From the NCBI GenBank assembly GCA_964453115.1, contig CAYVRT010000002.1, forward strand, positions 1 through 64,000: 64,000 nucleotides of DNA, read 5' to 3'. Of the stretch, positions 25,265 to 34,568 are shown piece by piece (position 1 is the first letter of the stretch; every line of letters begins with the position of its first letter). The translations under genes and the position numbers were made by a program. The notes under the pieces were generated by a model, which searched no databases, was not told the DNA's origin, and was given only the letters and a program-made list of their open reading frames with translations. The DNA is from JAIWNK01 sp964453115 (GTDB lineage Bacteria; Chloroflexota; Anaerolineae; Anaerolineales; Anaerolineaceae).

Positions 25265-26521
25265 ATGACTGTTTATCAATTACGATACGGAAAAACCCTT
25301 CAATCTTTGAGCATAACGGATTCCTTTCAGGCTGATTGGATCGAACCCCCATTTATCAAAGGGCTTGAAGATCCGCTGCCCCTTCTTAAACAAGCACTCG
25401 ATTCCCCTTTGCAAACCCCAAGAATTGAAGACTTGTTGGCCACCGCTCAAACGGTTGCAATTGCAATTAACGACAAAACCCGCCCTGTGCCGCATCATTT
25501 TATTCTGCCGCCCCTACTAAACCGACTTCATAAAATCCCCAAGCATAAAATATGTTTTTGGATTGCAACTGGCACACACTTACCAATGTCTGATACTGAG
25601 TTTCCTCTTATTTTGCCTTCATGGATTATTGAACAGTATCCTGTTGTCTCGCACAATATTGACAATGCGTCAAATTTTATCTTTCTGGGCTCAACACAGC
25701 GTGGCAGCCCAATTTGGGCGAACCGTTCTTTTTATGAGGCAGACCTAAAGATTGTCATTGGCAACATAGAGCCACACCACTTTGCGGGCTTCTCAGGAGG
25801 ATATAAAACAGCAGCCATTGGTCTGACCGGAAGATCAACTATCAATCATAATCATGCGATGCTGTTAGATCCAATGTCACGCGTAGGAGAATTTGACAAA
25901 AATCCTTTACGTCAGGATATAGAAGAAATTGGCAAACGAATAGGCGTTCATTTTGCATTGAATGTTGTCCTGAATGGAGAAAAACAGATTGTAAAGGTTT
26001 TTGCTGGCCGGCCAGACGCTGTACTGCAAGCAGGCATTCAGATTTCCCGCACAATCAGCCAAGTCCCTGTTACCAGACAATACGACTTAGTGATTGCCTC
26101 TTGTGGCGGTTTTCCCAAAGACATCAACCTCTATCAGGCACAAAAAGCTTTAACGCATGCCTCCTTGCTTACTCGAGATGGTGGAACAGTGATTCTGGTT
26201 GCCGAATGTTCCGAGGGCAGTGGCAACATGGCCTATCAACAATTTATGGAGGGAATCACTTCTTTTGATCAGGTGTCTGAAAAATTTAAACAAATGGGTT
26301 TTTGTGTCGGCCCCCACAAAGCGCTTCAAATTGCGCGCGATGCACAACGCGTTCGCATTCTTCTAGTATCTGAAATGCAACCTCAGCTTGTCCAACAATT
26401 GCTATTAACCCCCGCCCCCACTTTGCAAGCAGCTTTTGAGCTAGCCCTGACTACATTACCTCCTCAACCAGCAATTGCCATCTTGCCGCGTGCCACCAAC
26501 ACCATCCCTTCATTTTCATGA
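25265..26521 (+). CDS. larA: Nickel-pincer lactate racemase family protein (LarA-like)
   Basis: The product is 418 residues. The cofactor residues of Lactobacillus LarA are all present with a constant offset of three: His105 in ATGTHLP, His171 in NIEPHHFAGFSGG, Lys181 (the covalent attachment point of the pincer nucleotide) in GYKTAAIG, and His197 in NHNHAML. NDKTRPVP matches the DNxTRP motif. Family members racemise or epimerise 2-hydroxyacids, with lactate as the founding case. The cofactor makers LarB, LarC and LarE are not in this window. The gene is 5 bases after the VOC gene and overlaps the esterase gene by 4, so it is in one operon with them. Substrate other than lactate is possible. 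Confidence 0.85.
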   Translation: MTVYQLRYGKTLQSLSITDSFQADWIEPPFIKGLEDPLPLLKQALDSPLQTPRIEDLLATAQTVAIAINDKTRPVPHHFILPPLLNRLHKIPKHKICFWIATGTHLPMSDTEFPLILPSWIIEQYPVVSHNIDNASNFIFLGSTQRGSPIWANRSFYEADLKIVIGNIEPHHFAGFSGGYKTAAIGLTGRSTINHNHAMLLDPMSRVGEFDKNPLRQDIEEIGKRIGVHFALNVVLNGEKQIVKVFAGRPDAVLQAGIQISRTISQVPVTRQYDLVIASCGGFPKDINLYQAQKALTHASLLTRDGGTVILVAECSEGSGNMAYQQFMEGITSFDQVSEKFKQMGFCVGPHKALQIARDAQRVRILLVSEMQPQLVQQLLLTPAPTLQAAFELALTTLPPQPAIAILPRATNTIPSFS

Positions 26522-27270
26522 GCGATTCTATGTTTCAAAATGCACATCTGGAAGGTCGCCCCTTTTATTGGAAGAAAAACAAGATCGGCATTTTGTTGTT
26601 TCATGGTCTAACTGCTTCTACCGCCGAAGTACGTCCATTAGCAAAATTCTTGTCTTCTAAAGGCTACAGTGTTTCTTGCCCCCTACTTCCCGGGCATCTA
26701 ACCAGCCCCCGAGATCTAAACAACCGCAGTTGGTTAGAATGGGCTCAGGCAGGAGAAGATGCCTATCAACAACTAAAAAAGGATTGCGATCATATTTTCC
26801 TTGCTGGAGCATCAATGGGTGGTTTGGTTGCCCTTGACCTTGCTCGCTCTCACCCCAATGCACTGGCTTTGTTGTTATATGCCCCAGCCATTCGCATTCC
26901 GCGCATGTGGTTAATTGCTTTGATTTACCCATTCATACCCTACTTAAAGAAAAAAACTAGCTCACGACCGATGGAATGGCAGGGATATACAGTGCGTTCA
27001 ACACATGCCGTTAATCAATTGCGAATATTTCAAGAGTATATTCGAAAAAACTTAACAAAAATCCACCAGCCAACCCTCATCTTACAAGGTGAATTGGATC
27101 AAACAGTTGATCCTCAGGGCGCTCAACAATTATTCAATGCGCTGGCATCGGAAAGAAAAGAGCTTTTTTGGCTAACCGATTCAACACATTGTGTCATTTT
27201 AGACCGTCAATTTGATCTTGTTTGCCAGAAAACCGAAAAATTTATCAACTCGATTTTAGAAAGGATTTAA
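26518..27270 (+). CDS. Alpha/beta hydrolase, carboxylesterase type
   Basis: The product is 250 residues, ATGA overlap with the LarA-like gene. The oxyanion strand is LLFHGLTASTAEVRPLAKFL, the nucleophile elbow GASMGG (Ser near 101), acid Asp in LQGELDQTVDP and His in DSTHCVILD. The layout matches the Est30/monoacylglycerol-lipase-like carboxylesterases, which are cytoplasmic; no signal peptide is seen. It hydrolyses short to medium carboxyl esters. Its role in this operon may be ester or lactone cleavage upstream of hydroxyacid use, which is inference. Confidence 0.85.
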   Translation: MSDSMFQNAHLEGRPFYWKKNKIGILLFHGLTASTAEVRPLAKFLSSKGYSVSCPLLPGHLTSPRDLNNRSWLEWAQAGEDAYQQLKKDCDHIFLAGASMGGLVALDLARSHPNALALLLYAPAIRIPRMWLIALIYPFIPYLKKKTSSRPMEWQGYTVRSTHAVNQLRIFQEYIRKNLTKIHQPTLILQGELDQTVDPQGAQQLFNALASERKELFWLTDSTHCVILDRQFDLVCQKTEKFINSILERI

Positions 27271-27273
27271 AAA

Positions 27274-28725
27274 ATGAACCGCTCCCTGAAATGGTTTAAT
27301 TACATCACGATTAACATTTACTGGTTTGGTCTAACCAGCATTTCACAGACCATGACACCATTGATTGTTCCGCTACTTGTACAGCAGTTTGTTGGCGAAG
27401 AACTAAAAGGGACTTATTATGGTAATTTACGTCTTTGGCAACTGATGACGGCTTTGCTCATTCAAGCATTAATGGGGATGCTTTCGGATCGAAGTACCTC
27501 ACCCTGGGGAAAACGCCGGCCCTTCATTGCAATTGGCACCCTCGGCGACATTTTGGTCATCTTTTTGATTGGGCTTTCAATTGGTATGGAAGGAATGGGC
27601 GGCTATTGGTTTTTGTTTGGAACAATTCTGCTACTTATGTTCTTCTCAAATATTGCTCATGCAGCACAACAAGGATTAATTCCAGATCTGGTTCCGTTGG
27701 AAAAACGCGGGCGTTTTTCCTCAATCAAAGCTATTTTTGAGGTTCCACTACCAGTCATTGTTGTTGGAATGACCATTGGAAAAATGGTCAAAAATGGCAA
27801 TCTATGGGGCGGGTTATTAACTCTTGTGGGTATTCTTGTAATCACCGCTTTCATCACCCTGTTTGTGAATGAAAAAAAGGAATCAAAACCTCTTCAACCG
27901 CTTAATTGGCAGCCGTTCATTCGTCTTTTGTTGATGACGGGCGCTTTTACCGCCACAATTTTGCTGGTAGGATATATTGTTCGTTGGATCAGTCAGGTAA
28001 CTGCATCCTTATCTGACATTGCCTATATCTTTATTGCCGGAGGAGCGGGTCTTATAGGTATCACGCTGGCAATTTTTGTGGGTGTTTATTTTAGTATTTA
28101 CCTCGGCTTGGGCAAACAACAGCAAGCAGCTACACCTTCTTTCACATGGTGGGTAATCAATCGCCTGGCATTTTTGGTTGGTGCAACCAATCTAATTAGC
28201 TTTGTCTTATATTTTTTGCAGGCACGCCTAGGCTACCGACAGCAAGAAGCCGCTGGACCTGCTGCTAATTTAACCGTCTTTTTGGGCGCATTTATTTTTT
28301 TGGCAGCAATTCCAAGCGGATGGCTTAGCGATCGTTTTGGGCGAAAAACCATCGCTGTCATCAGTGGCATTCTTGCTGCACTTGGCACAGCCATTGTAAC
28401 ATTGGTTCCTAACCTGACGGTTATCTACATCGGCGCTTGCATAATTGGTGCAGCAGCCGGTTTATTTTATACTGCCAACTGGGCTTTGGGAACAGAAATT
28501 GTCCCTCCCGATCAGGCAGGGCGCTTTTTGGGGATTTCCAATTTGGCTGGCGCCGGTGCTGGCGCCGTTGGTGCTTATATAGGCGGACCATTAGCTGATA
28601 GTATTACTGCACATGTTGATTCTCCCAATGGCGTTGGCTACATTGTTCTCTTTGCCATTTATGGAACAATGTTTTTTCTTTCCACTTTTGCTCTACTGGG
28701 AGTTCGTTTCCATAAAGCATCCTAA
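27274..28725 (+). CDS. MFS transporter, sugar/cation symporter-like
   Basis: The product is 483 residues with twelve predicted membrane segments. The loop-2 signature DRSTSPWGKRRPFIAIG is like that of the sucrose/H+ (SLC45) and GPH-type carriers, and its repeat GWLSDRFGRKT appears in the second half. It starts 3 bases after the esterase gene, with AAAGGA ahead of ATG. It is the last gene of the 24232-28725 operon and probably imports the substrate that the operon metabolises. Substrate unknown. Confidence 0.85.
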   Translation: MNRSLKWFNYITINIYWFGLTSISQTMTPLIVPLLVQQFVGEELKGTYYGNLRLWQLMTALLIQALMGMLSDRSTSPWGKRRPFIAIGTLGDILVIFLIGLSIGMEGMGGYWFLFGTILLLMFFSNIAHAAQQGLIPDLVPLEKRGRFSSIKAIFEVPLPVIVVGMTIGKMVKNGNLWGGLLTLVGILVITAFITLFVNEKKESKPLQPLNWQPFIRLLLMTGAFTATILLVGYIVRWISQVTASLSDIAYIFIAGGAGLIGITLAIFVGVYFSIYLGLGKQQQAATPSFTWWVINRLAFLVGATNLISFVLYFLQARLGYRQQEAAGPAANLTVFLGAFIFLAAIPSGWLSDRFGRKTIAVISGILAALGTAIVTLVPNLTVIYIGACIIGAAAGLFYTANWALGTEIVPPDQAGRFLGISNLAGAGAGAVGAYIGGPLADSITAHVDSPNGVGYIVLFAIYGTMFFLSTFALLGVRFHKAS

Positions 28726-28779
28726 AATAGTATTTTCGGTTATAATTGACACAAACCAGAACTGGATTTTGGAGAAAAA

Positions 28780-29130
28780 ATGACCGACACCCCTCCTATT
28801 ATTGGAAAAACCACCATTGCCCCCGATGTTTTGTTGACTATTGCCCGTCTTACGGCACTTAGCACACCGGGCGTGAGCCGTTTGGCGGTTATCCCTGGCG
28901 ATGTAAATCGCTTGTTTCGTAAAACCCTACAAGACGGCGTAAAAATCATAGTTGAAAACAATACGGTTTATGCTGATTTATATGTCATTCTCAACAGCAA
29001 TGTAAATATCCGCGATGTAAGTCGCTCCATTCAGTCACAAGTGGCACGGGCGATTTCAGAAATCGTTGGCATGGAAGTGGGACGTATCAACGTGCATGTT
29101 GAGGATGTAGATTATTCGGAGACAGCCTGA
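28780..29130 (+). CDS. Asp23/Gls24-family envelope stress protein
   Basis: The product is 116 residues; GGAG precedes the ATG. ISFEA-type family features are visible as TTIAPDVLLTIARLTALSTPGV, GVKIIVENNTVYADLYVIL and NVRDVSRSIQSQVARAI-like helix (here NIRDVSRSIQSQVARAI). The family is small and membrane- or envelope-associated in Firmicutes, and often stands next to nusB, as it does here (6 bases). The molecular role is unclear. Confidence 0.85.
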   Translation: MTDTPPIIGKTTIAPDVLLTIARLTALSTPGVSRLAVIPGDVNRLFRKTLQDGVKIIVENNTVYADLYVILNSNVNIRDVSRSIQSQVARAISEIVGMEVGRINVHVEDVDYSETA

Positions 29131-29136
29131 AGCGTT

Positions 29137-29616
29137 ATGATTAAACCACGTACTAAGGCTCGTTATATTGCCTTGCAAGCACTTTATGAATATGATCTTT
29201 CTGGTCACACCCCCACTCGAATCATTCAGGATAGACTAGAGGAAGAAACTGTCTCGCCTTTTTTGGAAAAGTTTGCAAACAATATTGTGCAGGGCATCAT
29301 CCCAATCATCATGCAAATAGATGATTTAATTAGCCAACATGCACCCGAATGGCCACTCGACCAAGTTGCCGTAATTGACCGAAACATAATTCGCATTGCT
29401 CTGTGGGAATTTGCGATTGCTGGATGTACCCCGGTCAAAGTGGCAATCAATGAGGCAATTGAACTTGCTAAACTTTTTGGCTCGGATAGTTCTCCGCGCT
29501 TTGTCAATGGTGTTTTGGGAAGCCTGGCAAATCGCAAAAACGAAATTCGCCAGCGATTTCACCCAACTTCAGATTCAATTTCTCCAACAGTTTTTGACGA
29601 GCCCTTTCAAGAGTAA
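29137..29616 (+). CDS. nusB: Transcription antitermination factor NusB
   Basis: The product is 159 residues and all helical. It opens KPRTKARYIALQALYEYDLSG, ends its core with DRNIIRIALWEFAIAG, VAINEAIELAKLFGSDSSPRFVNGVLG, the NusB signature. NusB binds boxA RNA with NusE (S10) for rRNA antitermination. It follows the Asp23-like gene by 6 bases, the standard pairing. It is slightly longer than the usual 130-145 residues because of a C-terminal tail. Confidence 0.92.
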   Translation: MIKPRTKARYIALQALYEYDLSGHTPTRIIQDRLEEETVSPFLEKFANNIVQGIIPIIMQIDDLISQHAPEWPLDQVAVIDRNIIRIALWEFAIAGCTPVKVAINEAIELAKLFGSDSSPRFVNGVLGSLANRKNEIRQRFHPTSDSISPTVFDEPFQE

Positions 29617-29661
29617 TCTCCCTCTGTCTTTCTGTTATGATGAGAAGGAATTTCTTTCCTC

Positions 29662-32067
29662 ATGCCGCATCACCATTTCCGTTCCCCACTTATCTTTGTG
29701 TTGCTCACCTATATCGCGGCGCTTGCTGGTTGTAATTCTCCTCTCTCTGTAACCAATTCAAGTTCAATCGTTTCCCCCAATATTTATGCTGAAGTACAGT
29801 TTAATGTAAGCTTATTTCAATCAACTCCCCTTCAAGGCAATTTATTTCTTGAGGTGATAGATGACACCACAAGCCTCTCGCTAAACGCAACTCGTTACGC
29901 AATGCTTCCAGGGCAGACATCCTCCATCTATGCTCTCAGTCTTCCTGTTCCAGTTGGTTCACTGATCAAGTATCGCTATGTATATAGCACTCCAGATGGC
30001 ATTACTCATACCGAAAGCATATCCAAAAGCTCTTACCGAATTGTATTTGTGCCAAATACATTAAGCATTTCCGATACAATTTTTGGCTGGGATCATGCAC
30101 CTTATCAAGGTGATCAAGGCTCCATAGTTGGAACAGTTGTTTTGGATTCAGGATTGTCTGTAGGTGGACTGATTGTCAATGTAGCAGGCGCAAGCACACA
30201 AACCGCATCAGATGGTAGCTTTATCCTGAACGGAATCCCTGTAGGAGAGCAAAACCTAGTTGTCTATTCTCCAAGTGGTCGCTATCGCCCGTTTCAACAG
30301 CAAGCCATCATTGCTGCAAATGCCATGACACCCGCTGAGATTCGCCTCGCATCCTTACCTTTGGTAACAGTAACATTTCGAGTAACTATTCCTCCTGAAA
30401 GCGCAGGCCTGCCTGTTCGCATTATTAGCAATCTGGATGGGTTTGGCAACACATTTACAGAATTGGAAAGTGGGTTTAATAACGCTGCTTCTCTTGCCCC
30501 CTTGCTTACCTACCAAGCTGATGGAAGCTATTCGCTCCGTATTCAACTTCCCGTCGGACTTGATTTTCGCTATAAGTATAGCTTGGGAGATGGTTTCTGG
30601 AATTCTGATCATACAGCTCAAGGCGAATTTCGAACGCGACAGATTATCATTCCGGCCAGTGATGGTTTTATCCAGGATGTTGTGGAAGGCTGGGGAGCGC
30701 CTTCCGTCCCACCATATGTTTTTATCGTAAAAACGCCACCTGAAACCCCAGCCACGGATAATATCTCAATCCAGTTCAATGCTTTTGGGTGGACACCTCC
30801 CATCCCAATGTGGCGAGTGGACAACAACACATGGTATTATCGCCTCTATAGCCCTTGGTCTGGCATGGAAATGCTCAATTACCGTTATTGCAGAAACGAC
30901 CAATGCGGAATTGCAGACGATACACAAACAGCTGGTCTGATTGGCACAAATCGCTCTATTCAGGCTGGGATTACAGAATACAGCGACACAATCACGGATT
31001 GGATCGGCCTACCCGATGAAAAAACTGCCACCTCCATTGCTGCTGGTGAAATTTCTCCGCGCGGCAACACATTCCTTGCCGGTGTCGAATATCAAACCTC
31101 CTATTCTCCGCTTTGGTCACCCTACCATTCCGCCGCTTTGCAGAACATTCGCGATCTTAATGCCAATTGGGTTTTCATGCCAATTCAATGGCAATATGAA
31201 ACTCTTTCTCCCGTTGTTCTAAACAGTAGTTTTGGACATACCCCAAACGAATCTGAAATTATTCGCATATCGCAACAGGCTTCTAGCCTGGGTTTAAGCC
31301 TGGCGCTTTATCCTATTTCTTTATCTGCTGCCCAAACCAATTCATTTTGGGATCAAATTCCATCAACTGTTCAATGGGAAACAGAATGGCAAGCAGCTTA
31401 TAGACGCATGATAATATCGCAGGCTACATTTTCTGCCCAAAATCAAGTTGGTCTGCTGGTTATGGGCGAACCTTACCTTATGGTGAATGACCGAACAACA
31501 AAAGAAATCTATTGGCGGCAATTGATTAATGATGTTCGCTCAATTTATCACGGGAAGATTGCCTGGGCAGTTCCACTAACTGAACAAGAACTGATACTGC
31601 CCCCATGGGTTGATCAGGTTGATTTTCTTTATCTCCTGTGGTCAGTACCATTGGGAAAAAGCGCTCCGGAAATGCAAACCCGCGCCGAACAAATTGTTGC
31701 CGAAGTTTTATATCCTGCTTATCAGATGACAAACCGCCCCATCATTGTAGCTGTCAATTACCCATCTGCTAATGATGCTGCTAACCAGGGATGTATTCCA
31801 ATTGAAACCACTTGTTATCCATTTGAAATTCTCGATCAACCCATACATGATAGCCCAGACCTACAAATGGATTTGCAAGAACAATTAGATGCCTATTCGG
31901 CAGTTCTGAATGCAATTCAGCCTCAGGGATGGGTAATAGGTTTTGTTTCTCGCGGCTATTACCCACCTGTTTTCATGCAAGATAAAAGTTCATCGGTTCA
32001 TGGAAAGCCAACGGCCGATGCTCTTTGGTATTGGTATCAACGTTTCTTAACACAACCCGGTCAATAG
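29662..32067 (+). CDS. Carbohydrate-related lipoprotein with starch-binding-like domains and a TIM-barrel-like C-terminal half
   Basis: The product is 801 residues. The lipobox ALAGC (Cys24) marks an outer lipoprotein. The first 450 residues hold about three beta domains of CBM20-like type (VPVGSLIKYRYVYSTPDG, LPVGLDFRYKYSLGDGFWN), with a carboxypeptidase-regulatory-like segment (VGGLIVNVAGASTQTASDGSFILNGIP). The C-terminal half (from about 465, GVEYQTSYSPLWSPY) looks like a glycoside-hydrolase TIM barrel: LNANWVFMPIQWQY, GLLVMGEPYL with a candidate Glu, and IPWVDQ-like strands. I cannot name its GH family. With the GH13 enzyme at the left edge it supports growth on polysaccharide, but a purely binding role is also possible. 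Confidence 0.6.
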   Translation: MPHHHFRSPLIFVLLTYIAALAGCNSPLSVTNSSSIVSPNIYAEVQFNVSLFQSTPLQGNLFLEVIDDTTSLSLNATRYAMLPGQTSSIYALSLPVPVGSLIKYRYVYSTPDGITHTESISKSSYRIVFVPNTLSISDTIFGWDHAPYQGDQGSIVGTVVLDSGLSVGGLIVNVAGASTQTASDGSFILNGIPVGEQNLVVYSPSGRYRPFQQQAIIAANAMTPAEIRLASLPLVTVTFRVTIPPESAGLPVRIISNLDGFGNTFTELESGFNNAASLAPLLTYQADGSYSLRIQLPVGLDFRYKYSLGDGFWNSDHTAQGEFRTRQIIIPASDGFIQDVVEGWGAPSVPPYVFIVKTPPETPATDNISIQFNAFGWTPPIPMWRVDNNTWYYRLYSPWSGMEMLNYRYCRNDQCGIADDTQTAGLIGTNRSIQAGITEYSDTITDWIGLPDEKTATSIAAGEISPRGNTFLAGVEYQTSYSPLWSPYHSAALQNIRDLNANWVFMPIQWQYETLSPVVLNSSFGHTPNESEIIRISQQASSLGLSLALYPISLSAAQTNSFWDQIPSTVQWETEWQAAYRRMIISQATFSAQNQVGLLVMGEPYLMVNDRTTKEIYWRQLINDVRSIYHGKIAWAVPLTEQELILPPWVDQVDFLYLLWSVPLGKSAPEMQTRAEQIVAEVLYPAYQMTNRPIIVAVNYPSANDAANQGCIPIETTCYPFEILDQPIHDSPDLQMDLQEQLDAYSAVLNAIQPQGWVIGFVSRGYYPPVFMQDKSSSVHGKPTADALWYWYQRFLTQPGQ

Positions 32068-32087
32068 TTCTAACAGGAGGAACAAAC

Positions 32088-33695
32088 ATGCAAAGCATTG
32101 GAATTGCAAGTCGGGTAGGAATTGAGGCACAAGGTCTCAAAAACATCAAAACGGCCTATTGGAATCTTGCCCCAGCCGTACTTGTCGAACATAGCATCCA
32201 ACGCAGTGAGAGTATTCTCTCATCCGATGGAGCACTCATTGTATATACCGGACAGCATACCGGTCGTTCACCCAATGATAAATTTATCGCTCGGCTTGCT
32301 GGTTCTCCAGAAGAAGCTGAAATCTGGTGGGGAAAAGTCAATCAACAAATTAGTGCCGAGCGTTTTGAGCAAATTTATCACAAGATGCTAGCCTATTTAC
32401 AAGGACGTGATGTCTTTGTAGAAGATATGATGGCGGGTGCCCATCCTGACTACTCGGTGCCAATTCGCATTATTTCAGAGAAAGCATGGGCCAGTTTATT
32501 TTCACACAATCTATTTATTCGTCTTCCAGCCGAAAAGCAAAAGGAACATGAGCCACAATATGTTGTAATTCACTGCCCGGAAATGCAAGCGGACCCAATT
32601 ATAGATGGAACAACCTCTGGTACGTTTATTTTGCTCAGCTTCTCTCGTAGAATGGTCTTGATTGGTGGAAGTGCCTATGCAGGCGAGATTAAGAAATCTA
32701 TATTCACCGTCATGAACTATATTCTCCCTCGCCAGGGCGTTTTATCCATGCATTGTTCTGCCAATGTGGGGGTAAGCGGGGATGTGGCTTTGTTCTTTGG
32801 CCTTTCAGGCACCGGGAAAACAACCTTATCTTCTGATCCAGAACGTCAATTGATTGGTGACGATGAACATGGCTGGTCAGAAGAGGGGATCTTTAATTTT
32901 GAGGGCGGATGTTATGCCAAAACAATTCGTCTCAACCAACAACTTGAACCGATCATTTGGTCAGCAACTCACCGCTTTGGCGCCGTATTGGAAAACGTTG
33001 TCTATGATCCCAATACACGACAGGCTGATTTTGACGATGAACGTTTAACTGAAAATACACGTGGTGCATATCCGCTTGAATTTGTTCCAAATCATGTTAT
33101 TGAAGGGTATGCAGGACACCCCAACAACATCTTCTTTTTGACAGCCGATGCATTTGGGGTTCTACCGCCACTTTCTCGCCTGAGCCCTGAACAGGCAATG
33201 TATTATTTTCTCTCTGGTTACACATCCAAACTTGCTGGCACTGAGCGCGGTCTGGGATCAGAACCTCAAGCCACATTTTCCACTTGCTTTGGCGCTCCTT
33301 TTCTTCCACTTCACCCCCACAGATACGCAGATTTGTTAGGAAAGAAGATTGCTCAACACAAAGTGCAGGTTTGGCTGATTAACACCGGCTGGACCGGTGG
33401 GCCCTATGGCATTGGGAAAAGAATTCGCCTGCCATATACTCGAGCCATGATCAAATCTGCTCTCACACATCAATTGGATAATGTGCCGATGTGCCAGGAA
33501 CCATTCTTTGGTCTATGGATACCAGAATCCTGTCCAGAAGTCCCAACAGAAATTTTGCTACCCCAAAATACCTGGGCAGATCGTGACGCATACGAAATTC
33601 AAGCCAAAGCGCTTGTTGAGAGATTTCAAAAGAACTTCACTCAATTTGCGAATGAAGTAGACGAAAGGATCATTGCAGCCGGCCCCCAGATCTAA
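32088..33695 (+). CDS. pckA: Phosphoenolpyruvate carboxykinase (ATP)
   Basis: The start is the ATG at 32088 with a perfect AGGAGG 7 bases upstream; earlier in-frame codons overlap the lipoprotein gene. The product is 535 residues, the usual size. The kinase P-loop GLSGTGKTT (238-246), the metal site IGDDEHGW, FNFEGGCYAK and the PEPCK-specific loop HCSANVG are all present. It converts oxaloacetate and ATP to PEP, CO2 and ADP, either for gluconeogenesis or, in fermenters, as a CO2-fixing step. It is followed by a strong terminator at 33717-33751. Confidence 0.96.
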   Translation: MQSIGIASRVGIEAQGLKNIKTAYWNLAPAVLVEHSIQRSESILSSDGALIVYTGQHTGRSPNDKFIARLAGSPEEAEIWWGKVNQQISAERFEQIYHKMLAYLQGRDVFVEDMMAGAHPDYSVPIRIISEKAWASLFSHNLFIRLPAEKQKEHEPQYVVIHCPEMQADPIIDGTTSGTFILLSFSRRMVLIGGSAYAGEIKKSIFTVMNYILPRQGVLSMHCSANVGVSGDVALFFGLSGTGKTTLSSDPERQLIGDDEHGWSEEGIFNFEGGCYAKTIRLNQQLEPIIWSATHRFGAVLENVVYDPNTRQADFDDERLTENTRGAYPLEFVPNHVIEGYAGHPNNIFFLTADAFGVLPPLSRLSPEQAMYYFLSGYTSKLAGTERGLGSEPQATFSTCFGAPFLPLHPHRYADLLGKKIAQHKVQVWLINTGWTGGPYGIGKRIRLPYTRAMIKSALTHQLDNVPMCQEPFFGLWIPESCPEVPTEILLPQNTWADRDAYEIQAKALVERFQKNFTQFANEVDERIIAAGPQI

Positions 33696-33716
33696 CCAAT
33701 CCACGACAATTAATGA

Positions 33717-33751
33717 CAACAAGGGCAGTTCAATTGCCCTTGTTGTTTTTT
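33717..33751 (+). terminator. Intrinsic terminator of pckA
   Basis: An 11-bp perfect stem (33717-33727 with 33735-33745), loop of 7, then six T (33746-33751). It touches the stop codon of the convergent prepilin peptidase gene. Confidence 0.9.
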
Positions 33752-34499
33752 AACGATACATATACACCAGAATCACCGCAGCTACCAGCAAAAATGGGGC
33801 ATATGGAATGGGGATAAATGCTTTGTATGACTTAAGTAACAATCGTACAACAATGTAGAGCGCGCTTAAAACACCAGCAAGAATAACTGCAAACAATAAA
33901 CTCACACCAATTTTAGGCCATCCTAATAACAACCCCAAAACGCCACTCAAATTCACGTCGCCAAATCCCAAAGCATCTTCCTCGATCGTTTGGCCGCGCA
34001 GGAGCGACATCAGTTTATTAAACCCAATGCCCATAAAATACAAAGATAACATAATTCCATATCCTGCAATCCCGCCAACAATTGTGTCTGAAAGGCCATT
34101 CCAAACCCAACCAATTGGCAAAGCGATGATTATTCCTGCCAAGCTAACCGGATGTAAAATCAGGCGATGTTCAATATCAATAATTGCAACCAATCCAAAA
34201 TAAGTAAATAATAAAGCCGAAACCCAAAAGCCCAATTTTGCTGGAGGATATATCCACATACTCCATAAAACAAACACGGGCAAGAAAGCCACAATCCATG
34301 TTCGAATTGAACGTCTTGTACTACAAAGGTTGCACTGTTTCAGCAAGATATAAGACACCCAGGAAAATGGTTGCTGGCAGGAAAGGCAAAATGGGGTTGT
34401 AAACTTACGTCGGTGAGGTAGAACATCCGCCAGATAATTAAGCATTACACCTATTAACACACCAAGTAAAAGCAGCCCCAAACCAATAACAATAGCCAT
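33750..34499 (-). CDS. Prepilin peptidase (A24, type IV leader peptidase)
   Basis: The start is the ATG at 34499 (AGGAG 7 bases upstream). The product is 249 residues, with about eight membrane helices. The N-terminal zinc loop has two CxxC pairs (Cys38/41, Cys56/59). The catalytic aspartates are Asp108 in IIDIEHR and Asp181 in GFGDVNL, the GxGD motif. It cleaves and N-methylates type IV prepilin-like leader peptides at the inner face of the membrane, serving pili or DNA-uptake machinery. No pilin genes are in the window, although a ComEA-like DNA-uptake protein is encoded at 59764. Confidence 0.9.
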   Translation of the reverse strand: MAIVIGLGLLLLGVLIGVMLNYLADVLPHRRKFTTPFCLSCQQPFSWVSYILLKQCNLCSTRRSIRTWIVAFLPVFVLWSMWIYPPAKLGFWVSALLFTYFGLVAIIDIEHRLILHPVSLAGIIIALPIGWVWNGLSDTIVGGIAGYGIMLSLYFMGIGFNKLMSLLRGQTIEEDALGFGDVNLSGVLGLLLGWPKIGVSLLFAVILAGVLSALYIVVRLLLKSYKAFIPIPYAPFLLVAAVILVYMYR

Positions 34500-34556
34500 C
34501 CCAAACTCCTGTTTGTAAAAGATGGTTAATCTTACTACAAAACAGCGAACGATGGT

Positions 34557-34562
34557 TATAAT
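34557..34562 (+). promoter_or_regulatory. -10 box giving a leaderless helicase message
   Basis: TATAAT ends 6 bases before the ATG at 34569, so the expected start site is the A of the start codon. No Shine-Dalgarno sequence precedes the ATG, which agrees with leaderless translation. Confidence 0.5.
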
Positions 34563-34568
34563 CAAAAT

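Noticed and set aside
25265..26521. LarA-like protein as supplier of L-lactate for F420 synthesis
   Set aside because: The gene is over 25 kb from the cof genes in a separate operon, and CofC may use another acid; no sequence link supports it.
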